Assembly: GCA_963969495.1 (NCBI GenBank)
Contig: OZ018328.1
Location: forward strand, 133,951,968-134,015,967
From: Ceratothoa steindachneri
Taxonomy: Eukaryota > Arthropoda > Malacostraca > Isopoda > Cymothoidae
Direction: 5' to 3'
Length of the DNA: 64,000 bases
Numbering within the stretch: the stretch's first letter is position 1; the number at the start of each line of letters is the position of its first letter. The notes below the pieces were generated by a model. The model saw only the letters and a program-made list of their open reading frames with translations, was not told where the DNA came from and made no database searches. Position numbers and translations under genes: made by a program. Positions 37,416 through 48,565 of the stretch are shown here, piece by piece.

Positions 37416-37420
37416 TTTTT

Positions 37421-39887
37421 CTAAGGATGAATGGAGAAATGTGACACCAGTGCTTATGTGCTATGGGAGTTCGTTTAATTACTGGGAGAAACAGTAATGT
37501 TTAATTGTTAAAATTTTTACTTTGGAGATTGTTAGGTTTTGATTGATGAGTGATTGTTTTAATTTATTAATTCAAAGAGTGAAGAGATTAGTTAAACAAG
37601 ATACAGTGAGAACATGGGAATTTTCGACGTAATGCGGTAATATCACTTTATATGTCGAAATAAATTAACTTACATACGTAAATTTATAATTTTTAGTATT
37701 CAATGCAGTTTAAAAACACTAGTATTCACTTTTATTCGATAAATAAGCAATATCACTCTCATTTTAAATTTAGAGAATCTCCTTTAAATTAATAATTGAG
37801 AAATGAGGATGAATGACAAGCCCATTTTATTTTAGAAAGTTTAACGCCATCTTTCCCACTTGATTGGGTCTTTTCAGGTGGGTAAATAAAGTGGGAGTTG
37901 AAAAGTGGTGCAAAAGACGACCCGAGAAAGAGAGAGAGGAGAGCTAAACAACTTACATAAACGTAGAGATCACAAATCTAACTTCTCCATAGCCAAGGGT
38001 GATTACAAATAGAAATTGCTAAAAGAAAATAATGTTCAAGATATGCTGTACAAACCACTACAAAATGATATCAGGAGACCAAGAGCATTATAGCAATGAA
38101 GAACATTGGTAGAAAAAATCTTACAGGACCTAGAGAAGAGAGATTTAGAAAAAAGACTTATCATTCGGGCTTCCCTATAGAATCGATAATAAACAACTTC
38201 TGAATTTGCCTGGGAGTTCATGAAGCTTCAAGTTAAAAAATATCACCCAAAACAGTTAGATAGAGACCTTTGTTTCATACATATTCACTCAAATTTGCAT
38301 ATGTTTTATCCCTACGTAGTTTATACCTGTATTTTATCGTATACCAATTTTGGAAACCTTAGATTTTCTCCGCCAAAGTTATGAATGATGTTGTGATAGA
38401 AATAAAGGTTTTCTGAATTTTGATAATGTATAATATATATCTGATTCTAAGATGCAATGCATGAGAGAGATGGTAGAAAATAACTATTTTAAATGTATAA
38501 ATTAATTTTTAAATGAGGGCAGGAGATATAAATTATTTCTAAAGTAAGACTTGAGGGTGCTAAGTTCTTGGTGCATAAGTAATTAAGTTGAAAAGATGCT
38601 TTAACTTGTGTAGATGAATGATTTTCCGGCACTAAGTTTCTAACACATATCGTAATGGCTTTCTTTACATTAAGGTTGTTAATTTATCTATGTTTTATCT
38701 TTGCTGACAACTAAAAAGAGAAGTTTAATGTTATTTTATAGTTCAATAATATATTTGAAGTTTAGAAAAAAAGTGCTTCTATAAACAAGAAATTAATTCA
38801 CTTCAGATAAATTAATAAGAATTGCAAAGGAGTCTTCAAAATTTCGACGATAAAATATATGTTTGCAATCAGAAGGACAATATTAGATTAACTATTTTCT
38901 GAATAAATAATGAAATTATTAGCTACTATGAAAAATATTGGTGATCCTATTCCAACACTAACGAAGAAAAATTAATTTCGGTTAAAAATCAACTCCCCCA
39001 AATCCTTGAAATCTCGAAAATAAAAGTAGCGGAAAGAACGTGAATAGCTAAAATTCAAATTCAAAATATTATCAATGCTTCCATATACATATGACACTAA
39101 CTCCTTGAGGAGGCAATACTTTTTTTATACTGTATTGGAATAGGTTCAACCTAGCGTGTAGGTTGGGATGAATTTCAAAAGTTTGTGTAGTTTGGGTAAA
39201 TAAACCATACAAAAATCTTTAGCAGAAACTATAGCATGGAGACTGCAACTGTTTTTTCAGACTATGCTTTAGAATTAAGTTAACAAAGAAATCTTTTAAT
39301 TTTATCCTCTATCTTTATGACAATTTGAAAAAGATCTTCACTATTTTTTGTAAAATTTAGAACATTTACTAGGTATTGATTTTATTTTACCTATGTAACA
39401 GTTATTTAACAGTACTCATACCCTACCCTTAACTGGCTAGCATACAACTAACTTCGGATGATTTAAGCTGTATAATATTAATATAACTCTGAAATAGTGT
39501 CAATTACTTATGCTTGAAAGAAAGATTTCAAATTTATGGAAATAATCATTTCAATTAATCTTAAAGCAGGGCTTTAAAAATCTACTTTTATGTTTATCCT
39601 GAGATAAAACATTGTGATTAAAATAAAAGCAACTTTATATAATTCAACTCTCAGCTCAACAAAGATGTCAAAAGTCTTAAGTTTCTCAGTTTCTATTTTG
39701 AGTTAAAGGCCTATAGGGACTTGATTTAAGTGTTAGTAAATGGTTATAATCTAAAATAATGTCACCTGTTTCATGTTATTATCTCTGACAGAAACAGAAT
39801 GAAAATATTTGCTCTATAACCTTAACTTTGGAACAAAATTGTGGCATTGTCAAACAGTAGTAGAATTAGTTTTTTATTTCCACTTAC
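37421..39887. other. No gene seen
   Basis: About 2.5 kb of AT-rich DNA with no family-level protein similarity and no strong repeat. Any 5' untranslated region of the LINE ending at 37415 would lie at its start. Confidence 0.4.
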
Positions 39888-42066
39888 AATGATTTATGAC
39901 CTTACGACCTTACGACCTTAAAAACTTTTAATGATTCATGGACTAACTTGGGACGACTTTGGCAATTATATCATTCGAAAGAGAATGTAGAACAAGATAA
40001 AGATTTCAAATTTCGTTAGTATTAGCCAAATTGTTATGAGGTTATTGCCAAATAATTACTAGGATAACCTTGGGAGGACTTTGGCAAATATAACATTAGA
40101 AAGAGAATATAGAAAAACCTAAAGGGCTCAAATTTCCTTAGTATCTGCCGAATAGTTATGATGTTAGTGCCAAAACAAAATAATTCCCGGATTAACATGG
40201 GTGGTGGTGGTGTAAGTAGTGGTGGAGTAGGTTGTATAGGTGGTGGTGATGTAGTTGGTGGTGGAGTAGGTTGTGTAAGCGGAGGTAAAGTAGGTGGCGG
40301 AGGTGTAGTCAGTCTATGTGTAGGTGGATATGGAGTAGGTGGTGTTAGTGTAGGTAGTGTTGGTGGTGTAAGTGGTGTTGGTGTAAGTAGTGTTGGTGGT
40401 GTAGGCGGTGTATGTGCTGGTGGTCTAGGTGGTTATGGTGTAGGTGTTGTTAGTCTAGGTAGTGCTGTTGTAGGTGGTGTTGCTGGAGTAGGTAGGGGTG
40501 GTGGTGTATACGATGTAGGTGTTGGAGGTGTAGGTGATTCTGTCGGGTAGTGTTGGTGTAGGTAGTGTAAGTGTAGGTGGTGGTGGGTTAGGTTGTGTAG
40601 GTGATGGTGGTGTGCGGAGTGTAAGTGTTGTGGTGTAGGTGGTTTATGGTGCAGGTGGTGTTAGTGTAGGTAGTGTTGGTGTAGATAGTGATGTTGGAGT
40701 AGGTGTTGGTGGTGTAGGTGGTTCTATTATATGTGGAAGGTGTATGTAGTGCTGGTGTAGGTGTGTGTAAGTGGCGGGGTGTATATGATGGTGGTGAAAG
40801 TGGGATTGATGTAGGTAGTGTATGTGTAGGTGGTGTAGGTGTAGGTACTGGTGGCGTGTGTGGTGGTGATGTAGGTGGTAGTGGTGTATGTGGTTGTGTA
40901 TGTGGTGGTATTGTAGGTTGAATTGTCGGTGGTTGTGCTGTAGGGTGGGGAGGGTGTAGGTGATAGCGTTGTAGGTGGGGGTGTAAATGGTGGTGGTTTA
41001 GTGTAGTGCAGGTGGTGGTAGTGCAGGTGGTGATGATGTAGGTGGTGGAGGCGTAGGTTGTGTAGGTGGCGTTGTTTGTTTAATTGATGGTGGTGTAATT
41101 CGTGATGGTGGAGGTTGTAGGTATTGGTGGTGTAGGTGTTGGTAGTGTAGCTGGCGTGTTGGCTTAATTGATTCTTGCTTAGGTGGCATAATTGGTATGA
41201 TATATGTTGTAGTGGTGTAAGTGTTGGTGGTGTAGGTGTTGCTGGCATAGGTTGTGTATGTGGCGTAGTTGGTTTAATTGATGATGGAGTAGATGGTGTA
41301 GGTTGTTGTGATGTAGGTGGTGATTTAGGAGGTGGTGGTGTAGTTTGTTGTAGTGGTGTTGTAAGTGGTGGTGTGTAAGTGGTGGTGGTGATGTAGATGA
41401 TAGTGGTGTATGTATTAGTGGTGTATGTGTTGGTGGTGTAGATGGTGGTGGTGTAGATGGTGGTGGTGTAGGGTATAATGTTGTATGTGTGGATGGTGTA
41501 GATGTTTTTGGTGTATGTGGTGTTAGTGTAGGTGGTGGTGCTTGTGTAGGTAGTGGTGCTGGTTTAGGTGGTGAAGTCGGTGTAGGTCTTGTAGGAAGTG
41601 GTGTAGGTGGCGGTGTGGTATTTAATGGTGGTGTTGGCGGTGGTGTAGGTGGTGTAGGTCGTGCTGGTGTAGGCGGTGGGGGTGTAGGTGTAAGGGTAAT
41701 GTGTAGGTTGTGCAGGTGGTGGTGGCTTAGTTGGTTTGATTGATAGTGGCTTATGTGGAGTAATTGGTGTTGTTGTAAGTTTTAGTGATGGTGGTGGTGG
41801 TGGTGGTGTGGTGTAGGTGTTCGTGGTGTAGTTGGTGGTGGTGTAGGTGGACGTGGTGTAGGTGATGTAGGCGTAGGTAGTGTTGGTGGTGGTGCTGTAG
41901 GTCTAGGTCGTGTAGGTTGCGGTGGTGTAGGTTTTCTAGGTTATGATTCGAAACACAATGTAAAACACCCTAAGGGTTTCAAATTTCATTAGAATCGGCC
42001 GAATAGTTACAATGTCATTACAAAAACAAAAAAAAAGAACAAAAGGGGATCGACCGACCGACATAG
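39888..42066. repeat. Dispersed ~127-bp-unit repeat, copy 2, split by a minisatellite
   Basis: The block starts like 15320 (ATTTATGACCTTACGAC) and gives two units to about 40190. The third unit is interrupted after GGATTAACATGG, where the minisatellite begins. It resumes at about 41941 with ATGATTCGAAACACAATG and TTTCATTAGAATCGGCCGAA, ending near GACCGACCGACATAG. The flanks correspond to adjacent parts of one unit, so the minisatellite grew within it, replacing roughly 25 bp. Confidence 0.85.
40200..41940. repeat. GT-rich minisatellite, (GGTGGTGTA)n-type
   Basis: About 1.74 kb in which variants of GGTGGTGTA and GGTAGTGTA follow one another with almost no C on the plus strand. The nine-base unit keeps one plus frame (Gly-Gly-Val) and several minus frames (Thr/His/Pro-rich) open. 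That explains all the long frames in this stretch; they are not genes. Repeated GG pairs could support weak G-quadruplexes on the plus strand. Confidence 0.95.
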
Positions 42067-44109
42067 TAAGATTTAGAGTCGTCTGCGACTAGACTCGCAC
42101 GCGACTAAAAACTTGAAGTTGCTGAAATAACTTGAGCGTAGCTTAATTGTAGTTTCTGCTTTATCAAGAAATATTTTTGTTGTTTTCTTTGCTGTAAATT
42201 TAAAACCAGAACCGAGAACAAGATTTTTTAGGTTTCCAAAATTTTCTCCGTTCGTCATCAGCCAATTCCAATAATACAAAACAATAATTTAATTATCAAG
42301 TAACAGATGCATATTTAAATAGAGGAAGAAATTTATAGAATGATGTTCATTTTAGTTATTATTTATTAAGGCATAAAAAGTGGTGTGTATGGGGTTATCA
42401 TAATGGACAAAGCTTATAGATTATGAAAAAGGAGATGTAGAGAATGAGGTAGGGGATATTAGACTGAATTGTCTCCTTTCATTAGTCTTTTACAGTTTTA
42501 TCACATAAAAATCAAAATCTTGTTCTTAAACGTGTATAGTGGTACACGGTTATATGCATATGCTCACAATCAAAATAAATTTTAAAAAGTATTTTATTAC
42601 AAGTTAAAAATCACATTTTTATATGCTGCCGTAAAACTAAAAAAATAAGTTCTGAAAATCAAAGATGATCTTATACCACATTTTATTACAGAAGCACCAT
42701 ACAGCGCTCTAAAGAAAAAAGTTATTAACTACAAATGAAATGCAGAAACATTTAAGAAATTAGTGCAATTAAGACTTTGTTTTCCAAAAGGCTGACAAAT
42801 CAAATATTTTCTTACTAAATGGAGAAGAATACCACCTAAAATTAAACACTATTCTCTCATAATTCTAAATTTAGAAGAATAACGAAAGTACTAACTAAAG
42901 AACTCAAGAAACAAGCAAACAAACTAATATGCGACAATAACAGCATCCCAGCCAACTCCAGCTACCATCCATTAAAGTAGATTTTAGTCAGCCCCAGATA
43001 AATGTACATATGTGCGGCAATGTCAAAACACAATAGAAACCACCCCTTCGCCCTATATATACCAAGTTAAAACACATACGTATGAGAATGCTAAGAACTT
43101 CAACAGCAAAATCACATCGGTTATCTCAGCATCATGTCTTCTAATTAATTCAGATATATCCTCCAGAGCTATCCTCTGTAATGCAATCCAGCCTTCTTGG
43201 ATAGTTAAAGCTTATTTGCTAACGTGTTGTGCAATATACAATCCAAATAATATAAAATATGTTTAACAAAATGCATATCTACATTCAAGAGTAGAATTTT
43301 GGATCCTAAAACAACATGTTAAGATTTGTAAAACGGAGGCTTTAGTCCGAAGCACCGAAACAAATTTATCGGAAAAATAGGCGAAAAGTTTTAAATTTTC
43401 TCATCCCGAATTTTGTCTCAATGGAGAAATCAGGTTTTCCGTTTTTGCTTGAGGAGTTTGGGAAATCTTAAAGAAATCATGCGATTCTAATGATCGCATC
43501 GATGGGTCTAGTACTAATTTTTTTTAGATAATTTGCTTGCTAATGTGACCAAGTGCAAGGTATTAGTTAAATAGTTTATCCGTGAGGGTTTCTCTAACTT
43601 TTCTTAATTCAAAAAAACGTAAAGATATGGTTCATAATCCCGTAGACCTTCCCTACATAGCTCAGAGATGGAAGAGCATAATCTTTTATTCACTTTAATA
43701 AAAGTTCATTAAAAACTAGCTATTAATATCAGCACCTTCACTCTTATATCATTAAGAAGAGGAGACACAAACACGTTTTTTTCTATTTCAAACAAATTAT
43801 TGTTAGTCAATATACTAATCGCACAAATGAGGAAAATTGATAAATGAACGATTGATCAACGAACTTCCTAATTTAAGATCCACTATGTAGGTCAATTCGA
43901 GTATATGGCCGCATTTATGACCTTTGCCAGAGAAATAAAACTCACATCCACCGAAGTGATCTCAAAGACTGAATCGGTTAGGGTGAAATTTCGCCGCTAT
44001 TATCTCTTAAACCTAGGTGAATCGACCGCTTTTAAATTAAACACCCAATTTTTATTGAAAATAGGAAGGTTGTCATATACGATTTGAAATGGAATTTAAT
44101 ACCATATAT
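42067..44109. other. No gene seen
   Basis: AT-rich DNA. One minus-strand frame of 68 codons (42279-42073) has a protein-like composition (FTAKKTTKIFLDKAETTIKL) but no recognised family and no repeat context. Confidence 0.4.
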
Positions 44110-44765
44110 AATGGCACAAAACCAATGCCCCAGCCCACCACACTACCCCTGTCCCTGGCCACCACCACCGCCCCTGACTATCACCACTACTCCTACCCCT
44201 GCCCACCACCAGATATATATGCCCGCCACCACCCCTGTTCACCACCATGCCTACCACCACCACCATTGCTTCTGCCCACCACAAGCACAGCCGCCCCTTC
44301 CCACCACCACCACCACTGCACCTGCCCACCACCAGCAAGAACCGCATATAACAAAATACAGGACCCCCTACTCACCCAGCACCACTGCTCAAGCCCACCA
44401 CTAGCACCACCACACCTGCCCACCATAAGGAACCCTACCCACCCTCCACAAGCACCCTTACCCACCACCACCACTGCCCCCCTTGCTCACCACCAAAACC
44501 ACAACTCCTGCCCACCACCAGCACCACCACCGCACCTGCCCACCACTAGTAAGAACCGCATATGGCAAAGAACAGGACCTCCAACGCACCCAGCACCACC
44601 GCCATAGCCCACCACTAGCACCACCGCACCTGCTCACCATCAGGCCTCATACCCACCCTCCACCAGCATCCCTACCCACCACCACTACGGCCTTTACCCA
44701 CCACCACCACTACGACCCTTACCTACCACCACGACCACTGCCCGTGCCCAACACCTGCTTCTCTC
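44110..44765. repeat. CCACC minisatellite with ~214-bp higher-order unit
   Basis: Plus strand rich in CCACCACC, GCCCACCACC and CTACCC motifs. Beneath the short motif lies a longer period: AGAACCGCATAT at about 44338 and at 44552, each followed by an ACAGGACC-like and a CACCCAGCACCAC stretch. Open frames here (His/Pro/Thr-rich plus, Gly/Val-rich minus) follow from the repeat. Confidence 0.92.
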
Positions 44766-45165
44766 CTCCTCCTCCTTCTCTTTCCCTATTTTGTTGTATG
44801 AAAACTAAGCCTTTTGAGTGCATTAAGACTTAGCCTTTTAGTTTGGCTTTGCAAAAGAAATCATCAAATATTTTAATTCAATTCCAACATGGTTATATTG
44901 TTGATGAAAGACTTTGTCTAAAGTTTTAAAAACTTTCTTATTCTAAATCTTAATGAATTTCTAGATAAATCTAACACATATTTTGTTAACTCTTCTTTTG
45001 ATCTGCAACCAAGCGACCAAGATTACATGTTACATTGTGCAATTCATTCCTCTAGATTCATTCATTTGATATCCATATTGATCAGAAATGCTGAGAACTA
45101 AAGTTAGTTAATTAGATAGTAAATAACGAGATATTTGAGTGAGGATTCCAGGTCTTCAAGAATAA

Positions 45166-45168
<3 letters not shown>

Positions 45169-45239
<71 letters not shown>

Positions 45240-45256
45240 AAGAGAGAGAGAGAAAG

Positions 45257-45342
<86 letters not shown>
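45169..45342. repeat. (GA)n microsatellite
   Basis: About 170 bp of GA dinucleotide broken by GACAGA, AAAGAAAG and similar interruptions, ending with GGCAGACAGACAGAGGCAG. The overlapping Ser/Leu and Arg/Glu frames are artefacts of the repeat. Confidence 0.97.
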
Positions 45343-45343
<1 letters not shown>

Positions 45344-45559
45344 CAGACAGACAGAGGCAGAAAGGGGGGAAGAATGATAAAAAAACAAAGCATCAAACCT
45401 TTATGCCGATTTTTCTCACAGTGGCAGCCGCTTTATTTTATCGACATATCGAGTAGTAGCTATAGCTTAGTCAATCAACTCAAATACGCTATAAAATAAC
45501 ATAGTTTTTAAGCATAAACGGACGGATACCTTTCTTTGGCCGTCTATGCAAAAAAGAAC

Positions 45560-46350
45560 AACTACGGAGATACACTTAAAGATGGGGGATACTCCCTACA
45601 ACAGATGAATCATGAATCCTGGAAGCGAAATATCGAGGAAACTCTCGCTTCTTGTGATTTAGGGTGGTGTCAAATCAGCAAGAATCCTGTAACAAGTGTA
45701 ATCAACGCGAAAGTCAAAGTAGCCCTCATACGGCTAATCAACTTTCAAAGGGCATATGTAGCTGTCTGCCCTCAGATGCAGATATAGAAGACCTAATCTC
45801 TCTCATATCAAGAAATAATGTCAGGAAAATCGAATTAGACTCATTACTTCCTCCTAAACTAATTATACTAAGACTTGTGATCTACCGCCGGTTAGACCCG
45901 ATTATCAGGAAAATAACCTAAAAGAAATAGGGGAAGAATTCAAAGTCAACAACACCCAAGCTATATCACTAGGTGATATAGCTTGGAAAAAGGATCTTAA
46001 CGGATCTTACGATAATCTCCATGGAGCTGCATATGTTCAGAAAAGCTACCGAAGAAAGGCTACTATGATTAAAAATGAGAATAACCATCACTATCTTTGG
46101 ATAGAAGAGTATAGCACAACTATTGCTTGCCTCAACTGTTATGTTTTGGACGAGTATTCCCAGAAAAATTGGACGATCAAAGACCCTAAATTTTCAAAAT
46201 GAACTAGCCCTGACCACGAGTGGAAATATTGTAACAGCGATGAAAAGATTTTTTTTAATTGCAACGTCACTTATTGCACTATCATGATGACGTGCCCATC
46301 ACGGAGGGGAATAATCAAGAAAAAATAAAGCCTAAAGAAGAAAAGGAGCC
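45560..46350 (+). pseudogene. I/Nimb-like LINE ORF1 relic
   Basis: The plus strand reads, with shifts, ELDSLLPPKLIILRLVIYRR, then VNNTQAISLGDIAWKKDLNG. Further on are AAYVQKSYRRKATMIKNENN, TTIACLNCYVLDEYSQKN and CNSDEKIFFNCNV, followed by MMTCPSRRGIIKK. This is the layout of gag-like ORF1 in I/Nimb elements: an RNA-binding part, Cys-rich knuckles, then a CPxRxxII tail. The first knuckle keeps CxNC and the others are eroded. The similarity ends at about 46350, where an L2-like endonuclease begins, so the L2 element probably landed here. A perfect 13-bp inverted repeat lies at 45957-45985. Confidence 0.6.
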
Positions 46351-46377
46351 TGACCAATAAGTCGGAGTATGTCCATG

Positions 46378-46698
46378 ACCTCGTTGTTCACATTGGGGTT
46401 TCCTCCCTTGGCTTTACAGAAACCTGGCTCGAGTCTAATTCTGGTTCATGCACTGCCCTTGCAACCCCTCCGGGTCATTCTTTCCTGCATGTTCCTCGGA
46501 AACACCGTGGAGGGGGAGTTACACTGATTACCAACTCATCCTTCTACCTGAATCCTCGCCCCTATCTCCCTCTAGCCACACTTGAGGCTCTCATTGCTGT
46601 CTCACGTACTGTACCTGCTCAAACTATTTTGGTCCTTTACCGCCCTCCCAGCTCGTCTCAGGCCTCATTTCTCGAGGAGTTCAATAACCCACTCTGTG
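46378..46698 (+). pseudogene. L2-like LINE endonuclease, N-terminal part
   Basis: An open plus-strand stretch reads VSSLGFTETWLESNSGSCTA, then GHSFLHVPRKHRGGGVTLIT. It goes on with ALIAVSRTVPAQTILVLYRP and ASFLEEFNNPL. These are the TETWL and YRPP blocks of the L2-clade AP-like endonuclease. TETW is intact. The protein breaks off where an L2-type 3' tail begins (about 46690) and resumes beyond a mariner element, at about 47700. Confidence 0.8.
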
Positions 46699-46732
46699 AG
46701 GGCTAACAGCCCTGAAGGACGCATTATAAATA
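46690..46732 (+). other. L2-type 3' tail fragment with stem-loop
   Basis: CTCTGTGAGGGCTAACAGCC and following bases match the 3' end of the L2 LINE at 50066-50120 (CTCTGGGAGGGTTAACAGCC). The hairpin is AGGGCT (46699-46704), loop AAC, AGCCCT (46708-46713). The tail's (TTATTA)n part continues after the mariner at about 47657-47672. This tail is in the middle of an L2 endonuclease gene, so it belongs to a separate, very short L2 insertion or a SINE that borrows an L2 tail. Confidence 0.65.
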
Positions 46733-47654
46733 CGAGGGGCGGTCAATAAGCTTTGCGAATCGGTAGGGCAAAACAGAGGAAGAGGGATGGCTGTTTGTAG
46801 GGGTGTTAGGTCAAGTTATGACAAGTCAGGATCTGCCGCCGCATGCTCCTGCCTCGTCTATTTAAGAAGCGGTAGCTGATCGCAGATCGTCATTCACAAA
46901 TTTTTCAACAATGGAGAAGGTTGAGCACCACGCAGTGATAAAATTTTTGACCAAGGGAGGCAAGAATGCAAAAGATATCCATGAACGCATGGTTGCAGTG
47001 TACACCGACACCGCCCCTTCCTATGAAACCATTGCTCGCTGGAATAGGGAGTTCCGCCATGGTCGTGAGTCCCTTGAAGATGACTCCCGTCCAGGGCGCC
47101 TATCAGACGTGACCAACGAGGACAATGTGGCCCGTGTGGAGAGGATGATCCTCGAAAATCGATGGGTGAAGGTCAAAGAAATCGAGCGAGAACTTGGAAT
47201 ATCACATGGAAGTGTTATCAACATCATCCACGACAATTTGGCTATGACCAAATTGGGTCCCTAGAAACCTCACGAAACCTCACGCCTCATGATCCCCTTC
47301 AACGTCGTCAAAGTCCACAAGGCCAGAGTTGCACAAGCTGCCCTACGCGAGTGCGGATTCAAGGAGCTCAACCATCCCACCTACAGTCCAGATCTGGCCC
47401 CTAGCGACTACTTTTCATTTCGCCAGCTCAAGGCTGCACTGCGTTGACGCCGGTTTGGGGACGATGAAGATGTCCAGCTCGCCGTCCAGGAGTGGATTGA
47501 ACAGCAGTCGGGAGATTTCTGGTTGTCGGGAATTCGAAGCCTCAGGGACTAGTGCATTGCAGTCGAAGGTAGTTATATTGAAAAATAATAAAACACTTTT
47601 CCTCATATCTCGTTTCCTTATATCCAGATTGCAAAAATTATTGACCGCCCCTCG
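46733..47654 (+). mobile_element. Mariner transposon, 922 bp, internally deleted, intact ends
   Basis: Inverted ends CGAGGGGCGGTCAATAA (46733-46749) and its reverse complement (47638-47654) extend imperfectly to about 31 bp. They are flanked by TA on both sides (46731-46732 and 47655-47656), the duplication expected for mariner. Full-length mariners are about 1.3 kb; the middle of the transposase is missing here. The host site is an L2-type 3' tail. Intact ends mean it could still be moved by a transposase made elsewhere. Confidence 0.93.
46911..47480 (+). pseudogene. Mariner transposase with deleted catalytic core
   Basis: The ATG at 46911 opens a 117-codon frame with both helix-turn-helix domains: HHAVIKFLTKGGKNAKDIHE, SYETIARWNREFRHGRESLE, the GRxSD-type linker (PGRLSD) and IERELGISHGSVINIIHDNL. 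It stops after MTKLGP at 47264, in frame with a CC insertion or a junction. Beyond it another frame resumes at the C-terminal third with HKARVAQAALRECGFKELNH and TYSPDLAPSDYFSFRQLKA. It continues to DEDVQLAVQEWIEQQ at about 47500. The first and second Asp of the DD34D triad lie in the lost part, while the third (PSDYF) remains. The product would bind DNA but not cut it. Confidence 0.9.
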
Positions 47655-47727
47655 TACCTATTATTATTATCTACTGGTTCTCTCCTAGTCACAATGAAAC
47701 TTTTCGTGCATTCATTGACATCATATT

Positions 47728-48564
47728 TTGCAACATGTGTCATCCCCAACACACATACATGGTAATACCCTAGACTTAGTCATCTCAGAACTCCATATAT
47801 CTAATCTAACAGTAACTGACCTTTCTAATACGATTTCAGACCACATCTTGGTCAATTTTAAATTCTATATTTCCTACCACCTACCTCTTCGCTCGTCCCG
47901 AGATCCTACCTCTTTCCGGCGACTATCGTCAATTGATACTACTTCTCTCTTTAACGACGTTGTTTCTACCCCACCTCCTATTGTTACTACGGCTTTACCT
48001 GGCCAAACCTTAAACTCTCTACACCAATCATTACTCGCCAGCCTTGACGCACACCGCCATCACTGCGCCCCTTGGTTCATCATGGAACTCCTTCGTTCAA
48101 CGATGTCCTTAGGTGCTTATGAACGAGCCCTTCGTAAAGAACGCTCCCGTTGGCTGGACACGACCTCCCTCTCACTTGCCTATCGCCTTGCTACTTCAAC
48201 TTATTCTTCCAAATTAAAATCAGCGTGCGAGGCTCATTCACTCAACATTTTGTCTGAGAGCAATAATGACCCTCGGACTATATTTCGCCTCCTCTCTCGT
48301 CTTTCTTCGCCAAGCCCCATTTCCCCCACCTCTCCCCCCATCAACCCCTCTACTCTTTCTAAATTTGTCTCTGATAAAGTTATTAGCCTTCGCGCCGTAC
48401 TACCACAGTCGACTGAACAAGTTCATGCTACTCTCCCTGAACATACTCCATTGCCGCAAAACGTCCTCACTCGGGCGTCCACTGAGGATGTAAATGCTCT
48501 GATCTCACGCTCTAACAAATCTCGATCTTCTAATGACTTTTTTCCACCGAAACTCCTCCATTAA
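47728..48564 (+). pseudogene. L2-like endonuclease end and linker, 278-codon frame
   Basis: The open frame starts with QHVSSPTHIHGNTLDLVISE and has SNTISDHILVNFKF, the NTLDLV and SDH active-site blocks of the endonuclease. A linker with HHCAPWFIMELLRSTMSLGA and ERALRKERSRW follows, then NDPRTIFRLLSRLSS. It stops at SRSSNDFFPPKLLH, just before the RT domain. The first residues before QHV are lost at the junction. The PTH..GNTLDL block is well kept, which favours moderate age. Confidence 0.85.
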
Positions 48565-48565
48565 A

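Larger units (their letters stand above)
33421..37420 (-). mobile_element. Nearly full-length two-ORF LINE (Daphne/Crack-like)
   Basis: Minus-strand element of about 4 kb with both ORFs in the right order. ORF1 is at about 37415-36610. ORF2 endonuclease is at 36389-35470, the linker at 35359-34907 and RT at about 34880-33805. The domain order and the blocks LSILNLYIRSLHANIDEF, ITGDFNFDLL and ADDSAL fit the CR1/jockey-group clades Daphne or Crack; the exact clade is uncertain. There is no RNase H. All parts carry stops or shifts, yet the FADD catalytic box is intact, so the copy is of moderate age. Limits are those of the coding region plus a short 3' tail. Confidence 0.8.

Noticed and set aside
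40158..41743. Long Gly/Val-rich frames resembling silk or cuticle proteins
   Set aside because: They follow wholly from the nine-base repeat, have no signal peptide or flanking exons, and the opposite strand is equally open.
42073..42279. A 68-codon minus-strand frame with protein-like composition
   Set aside because: No recognised domain, no start context, no splice-linked neighbour; left as unknown.
44084..44833. Pro/His/Thr-rich and Gly-rich frames of up to 172 codons
   Set aside because: Products of the CCACC minisatellite; frames overlap on both strands with no conserved domain.
45104..45396. Ser/Leu and Arg/Glu repeat frames
   Set aside because: Artefacts of the (GA)n tract.
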